Positions 33,401-46,100 of a DNA stretch of 64,000 nt are shown piece after piece. Numbering within the stretch: position 1 is the first letter of the stretch; every line of letters starts with the position of its first letter. Under the pieces are notes generated by a model, which saw only the letters and a program-made list of their open reading frames with translations, did not search any database and was not told the origin of the DNA. The position numbers and the translations under genes are program-made. Source of the stretch: Wyeomyia smithii (lineage: Eukaryota > Arthropoda > Insecta > Diptera > Culicidae); NCBI RefSeq assembly GCF_029784165.1, contig NC_073696.1, positions 259,514,494 to 259,578,493 on the forward strand, given 5' to 3'.

Positions 33401-34620
33401 TTTTCTCCTCAGAAAACTTCTAGAGTGCATGAGAACATCTTGCAGTGCGGAAACAACTGCCGTCACACTAAAGAGCAAATCAATACGCTCATGCTAGAAG
33501 AGAGCGACAAACGATTTTTATCTGTTGAGCTACCTGAACGCACTGCGGTGAAATCTGGTGTACTTCCTCACACGTGTGGACATCACGCACAATAATTACA
33601 CTGCAGAGCTATCTGCGGTGCGTTTCACAGTTGGTTTCCTGAGCATGGCAGAAGAAGAAAAGAGATTGGGAGAACAAAAAATTTGCTCGTGCCGCTCGTG
33701 CCGGTCGAATTTACTCTGGTGGAATTCGTTCGTAGCTACACGAGGACTACATTTTCGCCCGGTAGGTTTTTTTTCACCTTCCGATCTACCCGCCAGTGGA
33801 CACTGTTGTGTACTTCTGAGTTTTCTCTGTAGAGTGATTCACCCCTCTTGTTTCTATCAGATGTGGGGTGAGCTGAAAGTGTGTTTGTCTTTCTGTAAGC
33901 TGGTTGAGACACTTTGGAGTGGAGAAAGAAGCAGTGTGGTGAAAGCATTTACTACACGCAGGCACATACTGGAAGGGAAGTGCGCGGTGAATTTTTTCTC
34001 CTCTCCTTTTACATACTGAGGAGAATGACAAGCATGTATACCACAAGTAGTGGCACATTTTAACTTACCAGAGAAGAATGTTATGTATGTACGCTATGGA
34101 ATTTCAGTCATCCATCCATTCTCATTCTGACTTCTCAATACCCTAATCCGGTTCGAAGCTCATCAAAACCAGTTTCGATAGCACTTACTTGATAACACTG
34201 GTAAACACAGATTTGGCCCTAGAGCTCAAACTGGGAAAAATGAAAGATTATAGCTCTTCAACCATTCCTGTAAATTATGATGCTCCTAGAACAGATAACT
34301 TTTTTCAGAGACTTAAATGAGTTTTCTCGTAAACATAACGTTGAAGCGACGAGCCCGACGAGCAATTACTGTACGACACTCTGACGCACTTCTGCATACA
34401 CTAGATGCTACAAAATTCACAGAAACAGCAACTATTTTGAGCTTTAGGACCGCAATTTCTTTCTTCTTTCGATCAGTGTAATTCTCATGGTACTTACCTG
34501 GCGTGTTATTTTTGGACAAAGAATCATGTGGGCGGGCTTTTTTTTCAGAAGACTTTAACCCTCGAAATAAGGCATGCATCGTACACGGGAAATCACGACA
34601 CTCAATTTCCTGCACCCAAA
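33401..34620. other. Non-coding stretch
   Basis: Several frames over 90 codons on both strands (33558-34019, 33786-34058, 34313-34648) overlap each other and show no domain. May include upstream sequence of the pogo element. No gene called. Confidence 0.35.
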
Positions 34621-34795
34621 TGAGCCTTTGAGAGCAAAAGTGGTACATGTGCCATTTTTACACTTTTTGGGTTTTTTGCATAAATTGATGCAGAACGCAA
34701 TAACGTATTAGAATATCCAAGAAAAACCAGGATCTGATAACCTAAACCAAATTTATAGCCGAAACAATTTTTGGTAATTAGCATAATCACCATTT

Positions 34796-36127
34796 CGTTG
34801 AGAGCAAAAGTGGTACATGTCCAGTCTGTGCATGTTAGATGAATTGTAAGTCGAGGATCTTAGGATATTAAACAATCATGTCTTCAGCAAAGTTGGTCAA
34901 GTGATTGAGTACTTTCAGATGAAGATCTGTCTGCTTTGGAATTTTCTCGCTACGTGGCGCTAATGTACCCGTGAAAATTTTGTGTTAGAAAGAATTTTAC
35001 CTATTTCAGTATCAACTCGTATGATGTGGCCAATTTAGAAAATAACATTCTGATGTCTTTGATATAGATATATATTTACACACTGGTTTGGCTTTGGGCA
35101 GACCATCGATAGTCTTCCGGAAGATCCAGAAGGTCAATCTTCTAAAGTGATCCTAGAGCTTCCTAGTTTTTTTCAAAATTGCTTCTGCGGGATTGACTAG
35201 AAACGAAATGATCTTTTGATCGAAAGTTGGTTCAAGGTGGTCACCAGATTGTTCACCGGAAGATCCGGAACTAGCGTAAAATGTCAATTTTCAAAAGTGT
35301 TCCTAAAGCTTCCCGTTTTAATTTTCGAAACCACTTCTAGAAGGAAAATGATCTTTCCACGAAATATGGTCCAAGATGGCCTCCACGTGACCCACCGGAA
35401 CTACCATAAAAGAGGGTAATTTTTAAGAACAGTCCCACTTTTTTTTCTAAACCACTTCCAGGCGAAAATCAATGATCTCATGACAGAATAGCCCTCCGAA
35501 AGATCCGGAGTTACCGTCAACAAGATAAATTAAAAAAAAAACAGGTACTAGTCCCGTCTAGATACGGTGTATGTTTTTCCAAGGCTGCGTCAGGTATTTT
35601 TAATTCGCTCATTTTTCGCTTCTCTAACTTCATACACTGTTTGCTTTAATGAACAGGTCCTAGTATTTTCCGTGTTTTTTTTTTCGAAACTGTCACATGC
35701 ACAATAGTATACCATAATATCAAAGAAAACCGAGATCTGATAACTTATACCAGAGTTGTAGCCAAAATAGCCAGTTTTCCTCTTCTAAGGTATTTCTGGA
35801 TCCGGAGGGCACCCGGTAGTCTACCGAAAGTTGAACCTGGGTCCATCGTGTAGTTATTATCGGCCAAACAACAATCCTAAATATACCAGGGTGTTTCCCT
35901 TTGAATTGGCCCCAGTCGATCTAGGTTATGTAAAATTTCTTCTGTTATCAAATGCATATACACTAGCGCCACGAAGTGACAGAATCCCTTAATAAACAGA
36001 TCATCATTCTATAGTACTCAATCACTTGGACACTGCTGAAGACATGAATGTTCTATGTCCTAAGATTAGCGAGCTATAAGGCATCCTTCATGCTCAGACT
36101 GGACATGTACCACTTTGGCTCTCAACG
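34796..36127. repeat. Inner inverted repeat, arms ~190 bp
   Basis: The left arm (34796-34985) pairs with the right arm (about 35940-36127). Shared landmarks are ACATGTCCAGTCTG, TTAGGAT(A/C), GTCTTCAGCA, CAAGTGATTGAGTACT and GTGGCGCTA. The first 39 bp pair with 37 matches. Confidence 0.7.
35100..35535. repeat. Degenerate ~130-bp tandem repeat inside the TIR element
   Basis: Three to four units share CCGGAAGATCCGGAACTA, GTCAATTTTCAAAAGTG, TTCCTA(A/G)AGCTTCC and AAATGATCTTT. Non-coding. Confidence 0.55.
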
Positions 36128-36546
36128 TTTCTGGTTGTCATTATTTTTCCCATAGAACAAAAGTGATACATGTTTTTCCATTGAAGTTTGTGTAAGTTTC
36201 TCAACGAGAACTCGTTATGCTTTTATGTGCCGTCTTTTGAAACCTTTCCAGCAATGATTGAGTGCAGTTATGTTGGAAAAAACTGTTGAAAATAATTTAC
36301 TATTTGAATGTTTTTGTTTATCGCGTCTCCTGAAAAATTTACTTAATGGCACATGTACCACTTTTGCTCTCAACGGCTCAAATTACAAGCTTCGATTCGA
36401 CTCAATCGAAACCCTGACCCAACGTCATTAGGAGTCTTCCGCGTATTTTCAACAAATTTTCACAGGAAGGGGAGCTGAAGTGCTGGGTTCCGGAATCGAT
36501 AAGATGCTTCGCTGTAATCAATATTGTAAGATAATTATTAGTAGTT

Positions 36547-36760
36547 CTCTCAGTTGGTCTCGAGGTACGATGCCGGTATAACAAGCCAGTCGTTGTAGGT
36601 ACGAGTCTCGGTTCGGGAAGACTGTTAGTATCAGAAGAATCGTAACGCCGTTAGCCCCGCAATTGTCCTGTACACTAAGCAATCGACTGCGAAGTCTGTG
36701 TATAATAAACAGGAGATTGAGTTCCGAACCGGAATGTACCAAGGCTTCGCCTTTTTTAGT
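36547..36760 (+). mobile_element. tRNA-derived SINE
   Basis: Starts CTCAGTTGGTCTCGAGGTAC. It has an altered B box (GTAGGTACGAGTCTCGG) and continues GAAGACTGTTAGTATCAG, CCCCGCAATTGTCCTGTACAC and AAGTCTGTGTATAATAAACA, to AAGGCTTCGCC and a T run. Same family as 38945-39150 and 53455-53895. Short inexact flanks only. Confidence 0.85.
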
Positions 36761-37007
36761 AAAATCACTTGTATACTTATTGATCTAGTAGTCTCCTGAT
36801 AACTGGTGTATTTGTGCCTAACGATCAGTAAATGCTTATTCTGAGAATCAACTTTCTTAAGAATGAAGATAAGAAAAAATGCGAAACTGGGACACATGTG
36901 AAAAAAATATTATAAAGCCTAAAAATCACTTTGGATTACAGGCACTTAAGTAATATTCGACGGGTTACGAAATTCTGCGGCCGATATTGTAATGAAATAA
37001 CACATAA
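36761..37007. other. Non-coding gap
   Basis: Nothing recognised. Confidence 0.3.
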
Positions 37008-37280
37008 GACGGCATCCATAAATTCGGTAATGCTCATAGGGGGGAGGGGGAGTATCCTTGAATGTTACGATTTGTTACATAGGGGAAGGAGGAGGTAAGA
37101 TCAGCGTTACGTAACAAAAAATCTCTGGAGACTCTCCGAAAACGAGCATTTTTATTAGGAAAATTATTTTACAGCGTTACGTAATTTTTATTGGGGGGTT
37201 GGTGTTGGCGTTATGTTTCGTTACATATGGGGGTCCAAAAATTGGGTTTTTTTTGCGTTACGTAATTTATGGATGTCGCC
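37008..37280. mobile_element. MITE with GGCGACATCCATAAATTACG-type ends
   Basis: The left end GACGGCATCCATAAATTCGG and the right end CGTAATTTATGGATGTCGCC are imperfect inverted repeats. Repeated GTTACGTAAC-like words occur internally. 273 bp and no coding sequence. Such ends are common in insect Tc1/mariner-like MITEs. Confidence 0.7.
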
Positions 37281-38237
37281 TAAAAGAACTAACAGTCGAT
37301 GATATTTACAAAATACTACAAGGTATACAGCCCTAGGATTGTATGAAATGGTGACGTGGGACTAAACACTGTAATTAGGGGATTTTGTGTTACAAAATAT
37401 ACAGAGTCTGCAAACAGAATCAATGTGTTTGCTCGGCGACTGTACGTATTTTTATTTTCAGCCTCCCTGGAAATCAATTTTTGGAATATTTTCAACAACA
37501 CTCGAAAGAATATCATTTATATTTGGCCATATTATGCCTGTAGTATTTTTTGTGCAAAAAATATGTATTTGACAAGGCACAAAGCACAAAGAATTTCTCG
37601 TAATGCGTCAAAGTCAGAATAAACTCTATATCCTCAAAAACCAAATCCAATAATACTTACGTTATCATAATTAATGGTTTTGTCTTATTTAACTCTAATT
37701 AAATCAAATCTATAGTATGGATCTTACTTTCAAAAAAATATGGAAGCCTTGCAAAGGTTCATCAATTGGCAAACAGAAGAAAATATTTTAAACAAAATTA
37801 TTGACAAGTTCCAGCAAAAAACCGTAGCAATCCACATATACATTTTTTTTTCTTGACAATTTTTTTCATTTTCCTACAACTACATTCGCTGTATTACGAA
37901 GACAGGAAATATACGTTTATTATGGTAAAGCTTAGAATGATCATATATCATCTAACTTCTTTGAAATGTAAAAGAAAATATGTACGAATCTTACTAAAAA
38001 AAAAACAAAATATCACAAGCATTCGCAGGCTCTTACTCTTCTATAAATGTATATATTTAGGAATTTACTCTTTCGATACTATCCGGTCACGATTATTTAG
38101 TGAATATCGAAGATAAAATTAAATAAATGTCCGTTGCAAAAATTTACAATTCTTGTTGAGTAATTTATGGTAATCATATTTATGAGATAAACTTTCAATC
38201 ACCATCAACAGCAGCATTGCAGTTTTTCCTCAATTGC
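37281..38237. other. Non-coding stretch, nothing recognised
   Basis: AT-rich. Frames at 37356-37622 and 37853-38116 have no domain. Confidence 0.35.
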
Positions 38238-38350
38238 ATACGAATAGAAATGTACGAACAAAAGTGTACCACTGTAATACGAATAGTACCGCTGCAGTAC
38301 GAATAGAAGTGTACCGCTGAAATGTACGAAAAGAAGAGTACCACTGCAAT
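38238..38350. repeat. ~25-bp tandem repeat
   Basis: About five imperfect copies of ATACGAATAGAAGTGTACCG followed by CTG(A/C)A. Variants have AAAAGAAGAGTACCACTGCA. Non-coding. Confidence 0.75.
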
Positions 38351-38944
38351 CGTAGACGACGAGAGACCTGCGGTTCTTTACTCCACTGGTACTGTTGCTT
38401 TTACCGGCATGTTTTCTTTCAAGACATCAGTTTTTATTAGGTTCTTCAGAACCTTACACGCAGGTTTAGAAATTGTTCAAGGATGGGTATTGTTTCAAAC
38501 TTTTAAGAAACCTTTCACCTTTGAGACATCATATTAGTCTAAGCTCATGGAAACAAAAATAAATTGACCTATTGGGACGGGGAGACTCTGTCAATTTTTA
38601 TTTCGAAATTGATACAGGGAATATCACAGGGAACGGATGGTGTCCATTCACGTCGTCTGTGCTAGGAATGCTCGCATGTGATTGGTTCATTATTCGCGTA
38701 AATTTGTTATTGAAATTTTTCATCAATTTTACCGCTTAGCAATGAAATTAGAGTGATAATTAGCATATTAAAAATTTGTTATACATTTTATCTATCCAAC
38801 AACATATTGGTTATTATTATCCATCATGTGGTTATGCTGTAATTAACGTTTGAAATCTGACGCAACATTTGCCCGTTTCATTTCCAATTTTACAGAATTC
38901 ATCCCAGTATAGTAAACAAAGAAGTGTCCCACTTCAAAACAACC
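38351..38944. other. Non-coding stretch, nothing recognised
   Basis: No supported gene or repeat. Confidence 0.3.
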
Positions 38945-39150
38945 TTCTAGCTGGTCTCGAGGTACGATGATGGTCTAACAAGCCAGTTGTCGTAGGTTCG
39001 AGTCTCGGCTCGGGAGAGACTGTTAGTGTCAGTAGGATCGTAACGCTAGCCCCGCTATTGTCCGGTACACTTAACAGTTGGCTGCGAAGTCTGTGTATAA
39101 TAAACAGACGGTCAAGTTCCGAATCGGAATGTAACACCAAGGCTTTGCTT
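38945..39150 (+). mobile_element. tRNA-derived SINE, best-preserved copy
   Basis: Has CTGGTCTCGAGGTACGATGA, a clear B box in GTAGGTTCGAGTCTCGG, CTCGGGAGAGACTGTTAGTG, GTCCGGTACACTTAACAGTT and AAGTCTGTGTATAATAAACA, and ends CACCAAGGCTTTGCTT. The tRNA-like head indicates Pol III origin. Confidence 0.9.
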
Positions 39151-42100
39151 AATATTTACAAAAACTGTGAAGTGTGCAACAATTAGACAAACACCGTATT
39201 CAAATCACGTAACTTGTTGCTGGCCAATTATAGAACCCATCTACCGTAGTTGCCTATATTTTATATATGACCGATTGCAAAACCTAAAACCCTCCCTCCC
39301 CTTAAAACGCTGCGTAAACGCTCTAGGATTAACCTTTTGAGTGGTACTTATTCACTGCTTGTGGTCTTCTTTTACACTATTGTAGCGTCTACGCTAAAGA
39401 TTGCTTCTATGAGTCCAGACCAATTTGAAGCAAATTTGTGACTATTTCCTTTAACAATCGATTTAACGATTCACGTTTTCAAATTCTCTACGTAAGAATA
39501 AATTTCGCTTAAAAATTTATTAAGATTATGTAAAAAAAATCGGCAAACTTTCACTAACTTATAAACAGTCAACAACTAAAACAAAGATTTATTGTGATAG
39601 TACAAAAAAACATATGTATTTTACTAACACCTAACATCGTAAACATTCCATCCTACTGAATGCTAAAGCGATTCTTACCTTGAAATTGAAGTTCAAGTAC
39701 TAGTTAGCATTATTAAAATAAGGCAGAAAGCCAACTCTGTGACACGTACTTGGTAACAAAGAATACTGATGTGGGTCACAGGCCTTTTTCGGCATAGCCT
39801 TGACACTGCATTCTGTTTCCCGAACTTGACCTTCCATTTGGACAGACCAGAAGCAGCCGGCTTTTGGTGTAGAAAAGGGAGAACAATTGTTGGTAATTGT
39901 TGGTAGGTACGCTTGGTTTATTGCACGTAATTGAAAGCAGTGCTCATGCAGTCATGGGTTAACTTAAAAGAAATGGTTGCGTTTCCTCTTTGAACCTTTT
40001 TTTCAGAATCTTACTAATTAACCAATGAGCAAAAGATCTCACTAATCTTCTGCTAATATGCTAGTGGTTTTTAAATGATAAGAATTGTTGTGATTGAAAT
40101 ACAAAATGCATCTTTGAATATTGATATTTATAGTTAGTACCCCATTACCTACTCTGCCTGCCATACGAGCCGGTAAAATAAAAACCTAGCTTTTCGATCA
40201 ATCAACAGCTGACCCCTATGGCTGTTAAACATTCTGTCATATCATTTAATTTAAAACTGTCGTTCCCAGTTTGAAATCAATAATTGGTAGAAAGTGGCAA
40301 TCCAGAGCGCATCGCTCTGTCAAAACGTCAGACCAGTTGCGTAGTGAGCTCTTCTATGATAAGGGATTTACGTATGCTGTCTGTGTGCTGACAGAGTTTG
40401 GGATGTTGCTGCTAAACTAACGTATTAATTGTCCACTACCTACGCCACTGTATCCAACCTATTAACAAGCCGATTCCGTTGATATCCGACACGCTCTCTA
40501 AACCAACGCAAGCCAAAAAACTGAACGCCAAATTGCATAAGTCGCTCAGTAAATAATTTCCTGCTGAACGGGTGGCGTTTCACGACAGTGTTCTTCTATA
40601 ACAGGGGCCAAGTTTATGTCACCCTAGTTAATGTCTGCAAAATTGTAGGACGCTAATGTTGTATATAGAATCTTTAACCCATCTTGCGAAGGGTAAAGTC
40701 TAACGGTTATTGTCCGTTCGTGATAACGCAACACCGCAGTAGATAACGGTCCGAGATGAGACATCGCAGATTCAGGCGGCTATACAATGAACGGATGCAG
40801 ATTTCAACCGCAATCGTCGGTGATAAGGATTTTATTGATGAATTACAAAGCATTTTCCTGTTCTACGCTAAGGAATAACATTCAAACAAAAAACGAGTGA
40901 AATCGAAACAATATCAACTTACACTAAACCAAACATGCATATTATAATGGTTTACTCTTATAAACACTCGAGACCCAACGAGAAAGAACTGCGAAATTCA
41001 TTCAAGACGGCGCAAATGTATCTCTGCCGCTCACGCTTTTCGACCCGGAACTAAAAATAGAATTTTCGCCAATTAAATGCAACTTTATTGGTGTCCATGT
41101 ATTCGGCTCCAGTCAATCCTACAGTAAAAGAAGACAACCGGAGACAATAACGACTAACAACAACAAATTTCTGAAGAACTAATGTTAAGGACTGCTCTCA
41201 AGAAATCTAGAGTTAAACCGCTGGGCAATGCCTGTCGAATAAAATTTATAGCAATGAACCCAAAGCAATCAACGACGGAAATAAGTGAGGGCTTTCCGCG
41301 ATCATTTAATTCAGATTTCATTGGCGTCATACACCACATTATTTTTCGAATGCCCTAGAGTCCAACAGTGTGTACACGTGATTTTACATGGAACTTTTTT
41401 GTCTCCAGGGCAAAACTCTTCTGTGTGTTATCTCCAGTTGCACCAGCTATAAATCCCATGTGTCAACAAATCTTCAACCAATCTCCTCTGACATCACAGA
41501 AGATAGTATTTACAGCTGTCAATTAAGTACCGACTTTATATGGCTGCGTAAGGAAGATTGGCAACTGTGGTAATTGTCTCGACCGGAATGGTATATCAAA
41601 AAGAGTTCAGTGTGTGATAAGCGCTTTTTTGAGATCGGTAATTAAAATAACTATAACTGAAATAATCATTATTCTTAGCACAAAAAAACCACTGATATGC
41701 ACAGGTTGGATAGGATTTTTGTGTGGTAGTTAAGCTCAAAAACAAAAACAAAATTTTAGTATTTCAACGTTAAAGTTGTTAAGAATTGCATTGCAAACAA
41801 TGATATTGATTGCTCATACTAAGAGATCTTTCAATTAGAATTAGAAAGTAGAAACATGCATACTAAAAAGTGTTAGAATATAAAGAAAGGCGGTGCAAAA
41901 AATCGGAAGGAGTAAATGTGTCTTTAAGGTAAAATTGTCCTAACCAATTTTTTCAAAACTACCTGATTTCCCAACAAAAATCCCTCATTAATGATGACTT
42001 TTTTTAAAGTTTGCGGATACAATGAAATAACAAGAAGAAACATGATTAATAATCCAAATATTAATCACTACATTCTGATTCTCGTGTTTACATTCTTGGA

Positions 42101-42975
42101 ACTCAGCTGATAAATCACTATCAAATATTAATTTTTCTTGCGTAATAAAAATATCAAATAAAAAACCAACGATCGATATCACTTTAATTAGTTCTCGCTT
42201 TGATAAACATTTTTAAATTAGTTTCGATCGGTAATCAAGCTATTGTTGGCTCGAAATCAGCATGCTGGATTCCGAGAAACATTCGCATACAAAATGCACA
42301 AAGTGCTAAATAATAATTTATTGCTTCAATACAATGTATGTTTAAAATGCTGCGATTGCTCTTTCGTACGAATTGGTTACGCAGCAGATATCGGCCAAAC
42401 TAACTCAACGTGAATCATTATGCCATCAGAACAAAAGGTTTCTATCGATTAAAAATATGAGAAACTTCATGGAATTGTAGTTTATCTGCAGAGAATATAA
42501 AAATTTGAAAATATCCAGCAATCACGAAAGGCTGAGAACTCAACCTTGCTCTTTTTTCGAGTAACGAAATATTTTGCAGAATATTTTCACCCATGCTAAT
42601 AGAATACTTATATGTAGGTACCTTTTTGAAAGGAAACAAACGGGATACATGAATTGTCAGACGCAATCCCTTCGAGCTTGATTTCTTTTTATAAATGATC
42701 ATTGATTATGCACTTCTTTTGAAGTGCGATACAACATACTCATTATTAGCAATTATTTTGTTTCTTGTAACCAAACTTTCATTACGGAAGATGAAGCCTA
42801 AATGCGAACTTGACATGTTACTTCAATGCGCGGTGCTATAAAAATTTTGTGATTGGAAATTATACTAAAAATTGCTTTCAAAATGACAAACACAGAAGGA
42901 GTTCGTTCTTACTAATTGCACTTTCTGATTCACATAGGTAATACTTATATTCTTTTTTTCTTCTGATATTTGCAG
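39151..42975. other. Mostly unique DNA upstream of the first coding exon
   Basis: No recognised transposon protein, RNA gene or tandem array in 3.8 kb. Frames here are short and unsupported. Most of it is probably the first (5'UTR) intron of the symporter gene. It ends in a polypyrimidine tract and the acceptor TTTGCAG at 42969-42975. Confidence 0.4.
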
Positions 42976-43100
42976 ACTCGTAAGCAAAAATGGCTTCGTT
43001 CGGCGCTTGGGACTACGTGGTGCTCGTTGCCGTAATGATGGTGTCGGCAGGTATCGGCATTTACTACAGGTTTTCCGGTGGCAAGCAGAAAACCACTACG
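42976..43100 (+). CDS. Symporter exon 1 (14 bp 5'UTR, residues 1-37)
   Basis: Acceptor TTTGCAG ends at 42975, the ATG is at 42990 (context CAAAAATGG), and the donor GTAAGCAG starts at 43101. The exon ends on a codon boundary (phase 0). It encodes MASFGAWDYVVLVAVMMVSA and on to GKQKTTT, with membrane helix 1 at residues 8-27. The open frame past 43100 is intron read-through. Confidence 0.9.
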
Positions 43101-46100
43101 GTAAGCAGTAAGGGTTTGATCGAAGAACAAATAGAGTCTAAAATGTTTTGCAGACATGGGAACAAGCGTTCATTTTATTAGTTGAACTGGGTCTTAGAAT
43201 TTCGTAAAAAATTCAAAGTTTATAGTTCTACGAACGAAAATAAACTTTTAGAAAATCGACGGCACTACAAAAAAATCAACGAATTGCACGTTTACAGTCA
43301 TTTATATTACATTGTTTCTCGTTGTCGTTTGTCTGTGATTCAAAGAAAAAATCAATCCAATCCAACAAATTTCTTCCCAATTTCATCTTGTATCTGCCTT
43401 TTTGTAGTGTTTCAATACCATTCTAGGACTTTTTATGCTTTTTTGACCCTTAGAAATGCTTCTTCGCTATTCGGAGTTGAATTTAGATTCATTTTCTTTA
43501 AAAAAAAACCGCTTCTCCGCCATTCTGAAATGTTTCGTGATTCTCTGTTGACTTTTTTGGTCTTTTGAAGCCTTGCACTCCATTGCTGCTGCTCACCAAC
43601 CACACCATCTACGAACCCAAGCAGCACACATTGTTGAAATGAAGCAAACGCAACTCTCAATGCAGCATTCGAAGATTGTAATAATTCGCATCCGTTACTT
43701 TTATTCAACTTGTAAATAACCGAAAAAGCGCAAGAGGTGGAGCCTATATGCAACTAACAGTGCTATGTGAAATCATCATCTGCATCGATACCCTCTGAAG
43801 TATAGCAAGAAAAGAGAGGAGAGATAATTTTTTTTTTACCTTTACTCTAATTACTTTTCGGTGATGATGTCGCGAAGTTTCATATAACTACCTATATTAT
43901 AAAAAAAACCTCAAATATATCGAATTTTTACTCTACTTACGCTTCTGATAGGTATGTAATTCTACCTGCGATTCAAAATTTACCGTGCAAAAAATGTTTT
44001 TACTTCGTAATTATTCACGCGCCTTTTATAAAGTGTTGTGCAAGAATTTTTATGATTCAAACTCGCCAGATTATAAACAATATTTTGGGAAACGATAGTT
44101 CAGAAAACCTTGCTCAGTGCAATCATATTTCCAGCAATAATCATTTATCATTCATTTATATATATTAGAGATGGCTGTTTACTGTGTGGTAATTTTAGCA
44201 AATATATGGTTTAATAAGATGTTGCTATACATTTTCATCATTAGTTTGCTTTCCTCAGAAGAAAACATATGTGAAACAACAATATTCAACATCATGTGAC
44301 ATTATTGTTATTTAAAAGCATCATGAAATATGCAGTTGGGAATAGATTGCAGAAAACTATTGAGCATTTTCTAGTGCTCAGTTACGAGAATGATACACGT
44401 AATTCTTTTAAATTTCTTGAGAGCAACCGGAAAAGTTTCTTGCACCGTTGAAAAGGTTTTAAAACAACAAATGTTGAGCAGTCTCATTTGAAAACATATT
44501 GCAAGTGCTGCTTGGGAAGCCTCGCAAGTCGTCTTCCACTTGATCGAGCCACCTAGCATGCTGCGCAACTCGTCGCCTCATTCGAATTGGATCGTTATCG
44601 AGAAGAAATTTCACTGGGCTGTTGTTGGAGGTTCCTACGACATGCCCAGTCCACCGCAGGCTCTTAATTTTCGCTGTTTGGAAGATAAGTGATTCTCCCA
44701 GCAGCTGATGCAACTCAGATTTCATTCGCTTTTGCCACAATGCATTTTCCATCTGCACTCCATCGCAAATGGTAGGCAGCACCTTCCTTTCGAAAACCCC
44801 AACCACGGTTTCGGCGAACTGTATTCAAGCGAATTGTCCTTTGAAGTCCAAAGTAGGCACGATTTCCTGCCAAAAGGCGGCGACGAATTTCTCTGTTGGT
44901 TTCATTAATAGCAATCACCAGTGAGCCCAGATAAACTAACCAGCTTGATTGCATCAACGCAAATTTGAGTTTTTGATGGGAAGTTGATACTGTCTTCTCT
45001 GAAACCTCTTCCTTTTATATACTTACTTAGTCTTTAAAGCGGTTATATCCCGTCCAATTCGTCCGGCTTCAGCCTTCAGTCTGATGTACGTCCCCATCAT
45101 CTTCTAATGGGTTCGTGCTACGATGTCGATGTCAAAAAGTGGAGAGGACTTTAGAAATATCGTGCCACATTATCTAGACCAATAATTAGTAAGGCACGTC
45201 TCGATCATGATCATATCCGTTAATCCGGAAAAGCATAATCGTACACAATCTGCCAAAATTGATCAAACAAAAATGTGTCTCAATTAATCATTTTTTTTAT
45301 TAAAAAATTGTTTCTTTATCAAGTTAATTTCTTTCCGAATAAAAGAAAAATATTGACTCAAGCTTCCCTTTAAGCGACTGCGAATTGCCGGACCTTTCTC
45401 TTGAGTCCTTTCATCAAGTTTTATACAACTTTCTTGGTCAGTTTGTTTGCCGCCGAACGCCAACTAGCCTTGAACTGTATCTGGTTGACAACTGTTAGTG
45501 TTCATGTTCATGTCTTCTTGAGGTTCCGCTTGAAAATAGCCCAGTATTTTTCTATTTTGGAACCACCTGGACGTTGTTCGCGGCATGTCACTCCATGGCC
45601 TTTTTATGCAATGACAAGATGCCAAATCCGACCAACACAGAACGGAACAACCGTGTTGCTTGGGGAAAGACAACAGATCGGTTTCCAGGCACACCTGCAC
45701 ATAAATTTCCTGGTAGACGGAACCATTCACGATGAAAATGTTGCGCTTCAGACCACAGAAACGGATGGCCTGATATTTTTTTGCAAACTTCAACAGCTTT
45801 ATGTGTTCGAAAATCTCTGACAGTTTGCCTTGACGTAAGTTTCATCGTCGCCCGTTAGAATTCAAGATGTAGACCTCCGGTTCCTGGAAAATAACCAAAG
45901 ACTTGACCAAATGCCAGGATCATATTATTAGACCCAGGGTGGCCACTCAAAACCCGAAATTAAATTCCTGGTTTTTTCCCGGTTCGTCAAATATTTTTCC
46001 CGGTCAATTGTACTTCTAAATTCTGTACTTTTTCACAAGTTAAGGATTAAAACAGCGCGACTTTCAATTTACATCCCAATATGCTCAAAGTCACATGAAC

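Larger units (their letters stand above)
34621..36380. mobile_element. Element with two concentric pairs of terminal inverted repeats
   Basis: The outer pair is TGAGCCTTTGAGAGCAAAAG with TGGTACATGTGCC (34621-34653), against its 32/33 complement at 36348-36380. An inner pair beginning CGTTGAGAGCAAAAGTGGTA at 34796 has its complement ending at 36127. The shared core TTGAGAGCAAAAGTGGTACATGT suggests one element inserted into, or duplicated within, a relative. No transposase. Confidence 0.65.

Noticed and set aside
33558..34019. 153-codon open frame as a possible gene
   Set aside because: No domain, overlapping frames on the other strand are equally long, and the composition gives no coding signal.
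37356..38116. Frames of 88 and 87 codons
   Set aside because: AT-rich, no domain, not supported by splice or start context.
43101..43181. Extension of symporter exon 1 past the donor
   Set aside because: GTAAGCAG is a strong donor and exon 2 joins in frame to continue the SLC5 homology; the extension has no homology.
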